This document shows positions 15,796 through 22,842 of a stretch of 64,000 nucleotides of DNA, piece by piece. A model generated the notes under the pieces. That model did no database searches. It was not told the origin of the DNA and saw only the letters and a list, made by a program, of their open reading frames with translations. The stretch is from Oligoflexia bacterium (GTDB lineage: Bacteria > Bdellovibrionota > Bdellovibrionia > Bdellovibrionales > Bdellovibrionaceae): the NCBI GenBank assembly GCA_016861345.1, contig BOLD01000002.1, positions 62,001 through 126,000 of the forward strand, given 5' to 3'. A program made the translations under genes and the position numbers. Each line of letters starts with the position of its first letter. Positions within the stretch are counted from its first letter, which is position 1.

Positions 15796-16783
15796 AGTCG
15801 GAGTTGTCGGCGCCACAGGGATGGTGGGCAAGTCATTTATGGAAACCCTTGAGCAAAGGGATTTTCCTGTTGCGGAACTGCGGCCCTTTGCCAGTGAAAA
15901 ATCAGCAGGTCTTGATATTGAACTGATGGGAAAATCATATCCCATTCAAACCCTGACTCCTGGATGTTTTAATGGACTTGATCTGGTCTTTTTTTCTTCT
16001 GGGGATGAGATCAGTCACAAGTGGGCTCCGCTAGCGGCAAAGGCTGGGGCTTTTGCTGTGGATAACTCAGCAGCTTTTCGAATGGACAACCAAGTCCCTC
16101 TTGTTGTTCCAGAGGTGAACGGGGACATTCTGGATCAAATTAAAATAAAGCCACAGATTATCGCGAACCCCAACTGCACAACAATTCAGCTCGTCGTAGC
16201 TTTAAACCCACTTTACAAAAAATATGGTCTGAAAGAGGTCCGCGTCGCCAGTTACCAAGCCGTGAGCGGAGCTGGGCAGGCGGCTTATGATGAACTTGTG
16301 GCTCAAGTTAAGGACTCCCATCAAGAGCCTTCGGTTTTTCCACACCGCATTGCTTATAATTGCATTCCTCAAATAGGATCTTTTCAAGATAATGGATTCA
16401 CAAGCGAAGAAATCAAGGTGATCAAAGAAAGCCGCAAGATTCTTCGTCATCCCCAGTTAAAAATTTCTTCTTTTACTGTGCGAGTGCCGGTATTAAACGC
16501 CCATGCCGAGGCCGTTTGGGCGACCTTGGATAAAGAGACCTCTAGGGAAGAAGTGATTAAAACTCTCGAAGCTGGGCCGGGGCTAGTTGTTGAAGACAAT
16601 CCTCAGAAATCATTTTACCCGCAGCAGTATTTGGCCTCAGGACAAGATCCAGTCTATGTGGGCAGAATTCATCGAGATTTAGAGGACCCCAAAACCTGGC
16701 TGATGTGGGTTGTGGCCGATAATGTTCGAAAGGGCGCTGCTCTAAACGGGATACAAATAGCTGAGCGAATTTTTGACATCTAG
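15776..16783 (+). CDS. asd: Aspartate-semialdehyde dehydrogenase
   Basis: Start set at the ATG at 15776 (after GAGGAAG); the track's 15752 adds eight basic residues from the overlapping pssA tail. The 335-residue product has the NADP-binding VGVVGATGMVGKSF, the catalytic cysteine in ANPNCTTIQL, the substrate region YQAVSGAGQAAYDEL and a C-terminal HRDLEDPKTWLMWVVADN RKGAA block. It reduces aspartyl phosphate to aspartate semialdehyde, the branch point to lysine, diaminopimelate, threonine and methionine. The previous enzyme, LysC, is also in this window at 39765-40958 but is not linked to it. Confidence 0.95.
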   Translation: MDHRKLKVGVVGATGMVGKSFMETLEQRDFPVAELRPFASEKSAGLDIELMGKSYPIQTLTPGCFNGLDLVFFSSGDEISHKWAPLAAKAGAFAVDNSAAFRMDNQVPLVVPEVNGDILDQIKIKPQIIANPNCTTIQLVVALNPLYKKYGLKEVRVASYQAVSGAGQAAYDELVAQVKDSHQEPSVFPHRIAYNCIPQIGSFQDNGFTSEEIKVIKESRKILRHPQLKISSFTVRVPVLNAHAEAVWATLDKETSREEVIKTLEAGPGLVVEDNPQKSFYPQQYLASGQDPVYVGRIHRDLEDPKTWLMWVVADNVRKGAALNGIQIAERIFDI

Positions 16784-16808
16784 CTTTGTCCATGCTGCAA
16801 TTATCCGT

Positions 16809-18212
16809 ATGCAATGGATGGCTTTATCTTTGATCGTGTTTGGATTTTTAAATTTCGCCAAGGCAACAACTGTTTCCACGGCTTATCCAACCGACTTCTA
16901 TACGGTTGATACCAGCGATGCAACCAACATCAAAATCTATACAGGGCGAGCTGGGACGAACTGCCCCGTCTCGACAACAAGCACTCGATGCGATAGTTGT
17001 GCCGCATTCACATCTCCGGTGACAACGGGAACAACGTATGCCTGCAACAACAATCAAACCGAGTCCGGACAAACTTTTAACGTCACGATCAAATCTGATA
17101 AGTCAGATATTTTTACCACATCAACAAAAGTGGCAGCCATGGTGGGGACGACTTACATCAATCTCACTCCATCGTCAGGCACGATTGGTGTTAACCAAGA
17201 AGTCTCTGTTGCTATTAACTGGAGTGATATTTGCTCGGCGGCAGGCAGTTCAGTAGGTAGTTCTTGTGCTGAAAGCTTTATCGCCACCCTTAAAGTTGGT
17301 TTTGATAAAGATGGGGGCGGGACAGCACTTGCTGAGTATCAACAGTTTACAATTTCATACCGTGTTGTCGGGGGTTCGCAAACCCAGTCTTTTCCCTGTT
17401 CTCCGGCTGTAGCACCTGCAGATACCTATGAGGGATTTTGTGATTTTGTTGTCTTTCCTGGCGATGAAAAAATATATGTCGAGCCCACGGTGAACAACAC
17501 CAACAGTTATAAGGTGGGCAAGCTTGTTTCCAGTACCTCATCTGCCGGCACAGCAGATGCCAGCGGACAGTATTATGCAGCACTCAGGCTTTATTATGCT
17601 CAAGGCACCAACTTTTCTGTGATCTCTCCAAGCAGTTTAGAGTATGTCGATCTTCCCTTTAATTCGACGACGGGAGAGCTGACGAAAAAGAAAATTACAG
17701 GACTGACGAATGAAACTCCTTATGTTTTTGTCAGTGCCAGCGTGGATCAGGGTGGAAATGTGACTTATTTTTCAGACATTGCTCTTTTGAACAACTCGAC
17801 AGCATCTGCGGACTACTGGCAAACCCAAGCCGCTGTTCCCCACCAAGTTGTGGGGCTTTTAGATGAAAAAAAATGTTTTATTGCCACGGCGGCATTTGGA
17901 TCAGAGATGGATGGCTTTGTTCAAAAGTTTCGTGATTTTCGCAATCAGTTTTTATTAACGAGCTCTTCAGGGCAAAAATTTGTGAGGTCTTATTATAAGA
18001 TCTCTCCTTACTATGCCAATATCATTTCACAGAGTGAAATTTTAAAAAGTATTGCTCGGGGATTTTTATATCCACTGTTGGTTATCGTACAGCTGTCATT
18101 GATGATCGGATTAGTTCCAACTTTTGTAATTTTACTTTTGGGAGCCGCGGGTTATCTTTATTTAATTCGTCAATTCAGTCGTCAAAATAAAATTTTTCGG
18201 CAGGGGGTTTGA
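16809..18212 (+). CDS. CFIATAA-box surface protein
   Basis: The ATG at 16809 gives a good signal peptide (WMALSLIVFGFLNFAKAT); the track's TTG at 16773 is inside asd. No clear SD. The long mature region (about 25-355) is Ser/Thr/Asn-rich, beta-sheet-like, with fibronectin-like parts (ITGLTNETPYVFVSASV) and paired cysteines. The C-terminus carries the box CFIATAAFGS, then FRDFRNQFLLTSSSG, a YYKISPYYANII segment, a hydrophobic membrane stretch and a basic end. This C-terminal module occurs on many different exported proteins of myxobacteria and Bdellovibrio-like bacteria and looks like a sorting or anchoring signal. The stop abuts the start of the barrel gene. Confidence 0.8.
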   Translation: MQWMALSLIVFGFLNFAKATTVSTAYPTDFYTVDTSDATNIKIYTGRAGTNCPVSTTSTRCDSCAAFTSPVTTGTTYACNNNQTESGQTFNVTIKSDKSDIFTTSTKVAAMVGTTYINLTPSSGTIGVNQEVSVAINWSDICSAAGSSVGSSCAESFIATLKVGFDKDGGGTALAEYQQFTISYRVVGGSQTQSFPCSPAVAPADTYEGFCDFVVFPGDEKIYVEPTVNNTNSYKVGKLVSSTSSAGTADASGQYYAALRLYYAQGTNFSVISPSSLEYVDLPFNSTTGELTKKKITGLTNETPYVFVSASVDQGGNVTYFSDIALLNNSTASADYWQTQAAVPHQVVGLLDEKKCFIATAAFGSEMDGFVQKFRDFRNQFLLTSSSGQKFVRSYYKISPYYANIISQSEILKSIARGFLYPLLVIVQLSLMIGLVPTFVILLLGAAGYLYLIRQFSRQNKIFRQGV

Positions 18213-18971
18213 GTGAAACGGATTTTGCTCAATCCTTTGTTGTTTTTTATAACCACTTTTGTCGTTGGTGATTTGGGTTTTGCTGACGAAGTGAAAATGA
18301 TTCCTCATCCCGGCGCGGCTCAAGGACTTCAGCGAATCAACAAAGATGGTTCGTATCAGTACAAAGTTCCTTTGCGAGAAAAATCTCAGTCGACCTCTGT
18401 TCGTTTTTCGTCGATGAGCACCCCTAAAATTGATGGGGGCAATGGCAATACTTACGATGCTCTGTACGGTTCAAGTCGAGCGGTGGGCCTTTTAATTGAT
18501 TATGACTGGCAGCCATTTCGTGGATTTGGTTCACTTGGACTTCAACTCGGAGTGGGAATTTTTTCAGCAAGTGGGCACGGAGTCCTTCAAGATGGAGCTG
18601 GTACAGCATCTGAAGAGTCTTACACGCTGTATATGGTGCCACTGAGTGCATTTCTTGTTTATCGATTTGAATATGTACGTCGGCAATGGATTGTTCCTTT
18701 TATCGCTGGAGGGGGCACTCTTTACGGCTTAGCAGAGAGACGTGATGATGGAAAGAAACCAACCTTTGCTTCGGCCAGTGCGGCCGGTGGGGGCGGTGGA
18801 GTCCATTTTTCGATCTCTCGATTGGATCCTCATGGTGCCTTCACATTGGATCGGGATTATGGAATAGCGGATATGTGGCTCACTCTTGAGGCTCGGGTGA
18901 TGCAGGGTTTGAGATCGGATATCGATTTTACCAATACTGAATTCAGTGCTGGAATCACTGTTGACTATTAA
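18213..18971 (+). CDS. Outer-membrane beta-barrel protein, partner of CFIATAA-box protein
   Basis: GTG start directly after the preceding TGA, with AGGGGG inside the previous gene. The 252-residue product has a signal peptide (LLFFITTFVVGDLGFADE) and then alternating amphipathic strands typical of a small outer-membrane barrel (GLGLQLGVGIFSASG-like, VPFIAGGGTLYGLAERRDD, LTLEARVMQGL) ending in ITVDY. It resembles MXAN_2562-type barrels described for myxobacteria, which is a recollection and not a search result. The tight coupling suggests that the two proteins act together at the outer membrane. Confidence 0.72.
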   Translation: MKRILLNPLLFFITTFVVGDLGFADEVKMIPHPGAAQGLQRINKDGSYQYKVPLREKSQSTSVRFSSMSTPKIDGGNGNTYDALYGSSRAVGLLIDYDWQPFRGFGSLGLQLGVGIFSASGHGVLQDGAGTASEESYTLYMVPLSAFLVYRFEYVRRQWIVPFIAGGGTLYGLAERRDDGKKPTFASASAAGGGGGVHFSISRLDPHGAFTLDRDYGIADMWLTLEARVMQGLRSDIDFTNTEFSAGITVDY

Positions 18972-18999
18972 TACAAATCAATAGATAGGCATAGTCTCT

Positions 19000-19785
19000 A
19001 TGCCCAAAATAAAACTCTTAGTTTCATATGACGGAACCGATTTCTGCGGATGGCAAAAGCAAAAAGACCATGCCTTTGCACCTGAACTCCCTAGCGTTCA
19101 AGAAACAATCGAAAAGGGTTTAGAAAAAATCTTTCGACATCCCATTGATCTCTGTGCCTCAGGAAGAACTGATGCTGGAGTCCATGCCATCGGACAGGTT
19201 TGTCATTTTGAAACGGATCGTCCTCTTCCAAAGGATTTATGTTGGGCGCTGAAACCTCAGCTGCCAGATTCCATTGCTCCCAAGGCTGCCTGGATTGCAC
19301 CTGATGAGTTTCACGCGACCTTGTCTGCGGTGAAGAAAACATATCGATATTGGATTTGGAATCATCCCAGGTCCTCGGCCCTTTTGACCCGATATTCGTG
19401 GTGGATTCGAAACCCATTGGACCTGGATTTTATGAATCAGGCCTCTCAATATTTGATCAAACATCAGGATTTTGAAAGTTTTCGGTCCGTCGGGACCCCT
19501 GTTAAGCACACGTTTCGTGAAATATATGGAGCCCAATGGGCTTATAAGAAGCCCAATCTGATCGAGTTTCGAGTCACAGGAAATGGGTTTATGAAGCAAA
19601 TGGTACGCAATATAGTGGGTACAATTGTTGATTTAAATCAGAAAAATCAACAGGTTACGCGCATGCAGGAGATCCTTGACGCCAAGGACAGACGTAAGGC
19701 TGGTCCTACAGCGCCGCCCCAAGGTCTTTTCTTATCCAAAGTTTATTATCCCAAGGATCTTGACAATAAGTGCCGACAAATTTAG
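19000..19785 (+). CDS. truA: tRNA pseudouridine(38-40) synthase
   Basis: A 261-residue TruA. LLVSYDGTDFCGWQ opens the fold, and SGRTDAGVHAIGQVCHF contains the catalytic aspartate. The second half has YRYWIWN, HDFESFRSVGTPVKHTFREI-type and the GNGFMKQMVRNIVGTI motif. It converts uridines 38, 39 and 40 of the tRNA anticodon arm to pseudouridine. It lies 36 bases before rplM, an order (truA-rplM-rpsI) common in bacteria, so it is likely co-transcribed with the ribosomal protein genes. Confidence 0.95.
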   Translation: MPKIKLLVSYDGTDFCGWQKQKDHAFAPELPSVQETIEKGLEKIFRHPIDLCASGRTDAGVHAIGQVCHFETDRPLPKDLCWALKPQLPDSIAPKAAWIAPDEFHATLSAVKKTYRYWIWNHPRSSALLTRYSWWIRNPLDLDFMNQASQYLIKHQDFESFRSVGTPVKHTFREIYGAQWAYKKPNLIEFRVTGNGFMKQMVRNIVGTIVDLNQKNQQVTRMQEILDAKDRRKAGPTAPPQGLFLSKVYYPKDLDNKCRQI

Positions 19786-19821
19786 AAAGAGCGTTCTGCT
19801 TTTAAGTATTTGGGAGTCAGC

Positions 19822-20262
19822 ATGAAGACGTTATTTGTCGCAAAAGAAGATACAGAAAATAATTGGTGGATTATCGATGCTGCCAATCAACGAGTAGGAC
19901 GAGTTGCCACTCAGATCGCGATGCTTATCCGTGGTAAGCACAAACCAACTTTCACTCCGAACCAAGACAACGGTGATTTTGTTGTTGTTATTAACACTGA
20001 CAAACTTCAACTGACTGGAACAAAGTGGGATGACAAAAAATATTTCCGTCACTCACGATTCTTCGGTTCTCTGAAAGAGAAAACTGCGGCTCAAATGAAA
20101 GAAGAAGATTCAACATTTGTTTTGACTGAAGCAGTACGTGGTATGATTCCTGAGAACAAGCTTTCCTATTCTTTAATTAAGAAAGTAAAGGCATTCAAAG
20201 GTGCTGAGCACAACTTGACAGCTCAGAAGCCACAACCTTGGACAAAGAATTTAAGTAAATAA
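19822..20262 (+). CDS. rplM: 50S ribosomal protein L13
   Basis: The ATG at 19822 is preceded by GGGAG; the track's TTG at 19810 falls on that site. The 146-residue product has the L13 signatures WWIIDAANQRVGRVATQIA, LRGKHKPTFTPNQDNGDFVVVIN-type sequence and EAVRGMIPENKLS. It binds 23S rRNA early in large-subunit assembly. Codon use is clearly more biased than in neighbours, as expected for a highly expressed gene. Confidence 0.97.
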   Translation: MKTLFVAKEDTENNWWIIDAANQRVGRVATQIAMLIRGKHKPTFTPNQDNGDFVVVINTDKLQLTGTKWDDKKYFRHSRFFGSLKEKTAAQMKEEDSTFVLTEAVRGMIPENKLSYSLIKKVKAFKGAEHNLTAQKPQPWTKNLSK

Positions 20263-20273
20263 GAAGGACGACA

Positions 20274-20669
20274 ATGGCTACTGAAAAAGTATTCTACGCA
20301 ACTGGAAGAAGAAAGACGAGCGCAGCTCGTGTATTTATGAAGCCTGGTAAAGGTGCAATGACTATCAACGGATTGAAAGCTGATGAGTATCTGAAGCGCA
20401 TGCAATCTAAGATGGTCATTCTTCAGCCTTTCGAAGTATCTAATCAAATGAATAAATTCGATCTTGATATCACTGTAAGTGGTGGCGGTGAGAATGGACA
20501 AACAGGTGCAATCCGATTGGGTATTGCTCGTGCTTTGACAGCATTTGATGCTGCTCTTCGACCTGCTTTGAAAGCAGCCGGATTCTTGACTCGCGATCCT
20601 CGTGAGGTTGAGCGTAAAAAGTACGGTTTGCGTGGAGCACGCCGACGAGGTCAATACTCTAAGCGATAA
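20274..20669 (+). CDS. rpsI: 30S ribosomal protein S9
   Basis: A 131-residue S9 with FYATGRRKTSAARVFMKPG at the start, the conserved GGGENGQTGAIRLGIARAL in the middle and the basic tail GLRGARRRGQYSKR, whose last Lys-Arg reaches the P-site tRNA. SD AAGGA precedes the ATG, eleven bases after the rplM stop. A strong terminator follows at 20697. Confidence 0.98.
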   Translation: MATEKVFYATGRRKTSAARVFMKPGKGAMTINGLKADEYLKRMQSKMVILQPFEVSNQMNKFDLDITVSGGGENGQTGAIRLGIARALTAFDAALRPALKAAGFLTRDPREVERKKYGLRGARRRGQYSKR

Positions 20670-20696
20670 TCTTTTGATTTTAGCTTGTGCGATCGT

Positions 20697-20730
20697 AAAA
20701 AACCCGCTGTTCAGGCGGGTTTTTTTATTT
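20697..20730 (+). terminator. Rho-independent terminator after rpsI
   Basis: AACCCGC-(7)-GCGGGTT stem followed by TTTTTT. Ends the truA-rplM-rpsI transcript. Confidence 0.92.
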
Positions 20731-20951
20731 TTCGAAATGATGTCGACTTCGCCTGCTGGTTTTTTGTGAAGCTTGGAAAGTTTAATAAAATGTCGATTTT
20801 ATTTACATGAAAAGGAAAAACTTTTTTTCGCTCAGGTTAAAACTAAAATTAGTGTTGAACTGTTAGAGTTCTATCTTGAGATCATTTCGAGCAAAACTCG
20901 AGAAATCATATTTTTGAGTATAAGCTATATTTCATAACTATGGAGGCCGTT

Positions 20952-22142
20952 ATGAAGAAGCGAATATCAAGGACAGAGATGTTGAATATGATGGGCTTCG
21001 TGTTGTTGATGGTTTTAATGGTTCTGACTGGCTGTCAGAAAAATGAAGGTGGCAAGACCGAGTTAACCACCGAAATTGCTCAGGCGACCGACAGGGTGAA
21101 GACAAGGTCGGCTTTTGATGTGAATCTTTATGCTATGAATAAGACAGTATGTGATCCATTCATTGAGCAGACAGCGATCTCATATGAGAACGGGATTAAG
21201 GGGTCTCTGTATTATAGAACGAGTTCGATGCCTCGTTACTATAAAGCAAGTGATTATGTTGAGAAGACTCAAAAATCAGCCCAGTCTATCTTTTTAACTG
21301 ATCTCAATGTTCCAACAAGAATGTTTACGAATGGATTTTCAACCCAATCAACAGGTGTTGTGAAAGACGATGCTGGAAATATTCTTATTGAATATTTTGG
21401 AATGAAGTTTGAGACGATAATTCGCTTAAGTTCAGACCAACCTGAGGGTGACTATGAGTTTGCATCACTTTCAGACGATGGTTTTGTAATGAAGGCTCTG
21501 ATTGACGGAGTATGGCAGACTATTATCAATAACGATGGAGATCACCCAACCCGAATGGGATGTGCAAGTCAGTCCATTCATTTGACTCGAGATAAAGAAG
21601 TTCCTGTTGAAATTACTTATTACCAGGGGCCTCGTTATCATATTGCAAATGTATTGATGTGGAGAAAGGCAAATGATGCAAGTTCACTTGGAAAGGACCC
21701 GCAGTGTGGAAAAAGTGGGAACAACTATTTCTTTGATCCCAATAAAAACTCGGTGGAACTGCAGCCATATAAAGATCTGCTGGCTCGAGGTTGGGAAGTG
21801 GTGCCTGCAAAAAATTATTTTATAACAAAAGAGGCATCTTACAACCCTTGTGTGGCGGGAACAGATCCCATTATTTCTAATCTGCGGGTTGATGAGATTC
21901 TTTCAAACGATGCCTATATCTCATGGACGACTGATTTGCCTGCAACAGCTCAACTATTAATTACGGATGTTGAAACTGGAACAGAATCAATTACTGTTTC
22001 TGATAATGTTTTGCAGACAGTTCATACTCTTTATGTCACTGGCTTAAAGGCAAACACAGCTTACAAGGCCCGAGCCATCAGTGTTTCCGGGGATCTTGGT
22101 CGAGCTATCAGCGGTGAGTTCACATTTAACACTTTGCCTTAA
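20952..22142 (+). CDS. Lipoprotein with PA14-like and fibronectin III-like domains
   Basis: ATG at 20952 with GGAGG five bases upstream; the track's 20940 lies before that SD. The 396-residue product starts with a lipoprotein signal (VLLMVLMVLTGC). Residues about 60-270 read as a PA14-like domain: YYFGMKFETIIRLSSDQPEGDYEFASLSDDGF is the typical strand pair, with VPVEITYYQGPRYHIANVLMW closing it. The last 85 residues are a fibronectin type III-like unit (ISNLRVDEILSNDAYISWTT ... LKANTAYKARA). PA14 domains commonly bind glycans, so a surface adhesin-like or glycan-binding role is reasonable. Its own promoter lies in the 220-base AT-rich gap upstream; a terminator follows. Confidence 0.78.
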   Translation: MKKRISRTEMLNMMGFVLLMVLMVLTGCQKNEGGKTELTTEIAQATDRVKTRSAFDVNLYAMNKTVCDPFIEQTAISYENGIKGSLYYRTSSMPRYYKASDYVEKTQKSAQSIFLTDLNVPTRMFTNGFSTQSTGVVKDDAGNILIEYFGMKFETIIRLSSDQPEGDYEFASLSDDGFVMKALIDGVWQTIINNDGDHPTRMGCASQSIHLTRDKEVPVEITYYQGPRYHIANVLMWRKANDASSLGKDPQCGKSGNNYFFDPNKNSVELQPYKDLLARGWEVVPAKNYFITKEASYNPCVAGTDPIISNLRVDEILSNDAYISWTTDLPATAQLLITDVETGTESITVSDNVLQTVHTLYVTGLKANTAYKARAISVSGDLGRAISGEFTFNTLP

Positions 22143-22178
22143 TTTTAATTTCTAATGCAGTTTTTCAACTGTGTATGA

Positions 22179-22205
22179 GGGGGCAGGATGCCCCCCGTTT
22201 TTTTT
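22179..22205 (+). terminator. Rho-independent terminator after the PA14 lipoprotein gene
   Basis: GGGGGC-AGGAT-GCCCCC perfect stem followed by CG and eight T. Confidence 0.93.
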
Positions 22206-22322
22206 GCTTTCTGCCTGGACTAAAGAATATTTTCTTTTAAATACTGTCTCAGATTGAGATCTAAAGAATTGATTTCTGGCAAGGTTTCCCCATTCTGTTA
22301 TGATGGTGGAAGGGGGAATTGA

Positions 22323-22841
22323 ATGCAGAAGCTATTTGCATTGTTTGCAGTCGTTATTATATTTCTGTCTTTTCAGAACTGTTCAAAAAAGAACCTTCAG
22401 TTTTCCCCATCCGATTTGACAATTACCCACATTGAAACTCAGAAGACCGCGGTGGATTCGTTTCGTGATTTACTCATCTATGACCGTACAAATGGGATCC
22501 AATACGATCTTGAACTGAATTCGGGTCGTATTCGTGTGATGAATGACGACGGAGTTGATCAGGGTATTCAGTACTGCTTATCGGACCACCAGAAAGAAGC
22601 TCTCAATCAAATTCTTTTTCAAGCAGAAGTGTGTGAGCAACCAAGCGCTGGTCAGGGAGACCGAGTGTGTGCCCAATCATATCAGTATCCTTATGCGGCC
22701 TTTATTAATGGAGGAACCGTTGTTCGCCTTGGTGAAAAGCGAGATGCCTGCTCTGTTCCAACAGATCTTTGTGGAGAGAAGGCAGCGCAGCTTCAACAAT
22801 TCAGTCAGGCGCTGGTGCAAAATCCACCAGCTTGTCTGTAA
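22323..22841 (+). CDS. Small lipoprotein of unknown function (FQNC lipobox)
   Basis: ATG after GGGGG. The 172-residue product has a lipoprotein signal ending FLSFQNC; the -1 Asn and -2 Gln are unusual for a textbook lipobox but recur in Bdellovibrio lipoproteins as I recall them. The mature part holds seven further cysteines besides the lipid one (QYCLS, AEVCEQP, RVCAQS, DACSVP, DLCGEK, PACL), so disulphides are likely. No family recognised. It converges on alaS with one base between the stops. Confidence 0.72.
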   Translation: MQKLFALFAVVIIFLSFQNCSKKNLQFSPSDLTITHIETQKTAVDSFRDLLIYDRTNGIQYDLELNSGRIRVMNDDGVDQGIQYCLSDHQKEALNQILFQAEVCEQPSAGQGDRVCAQSYQYPYAAFINGGTVVRLGEKRDACSVPTDLCGEKAAQLQQFSQALVQNPPACL

Positions 22842-22842
22842 A

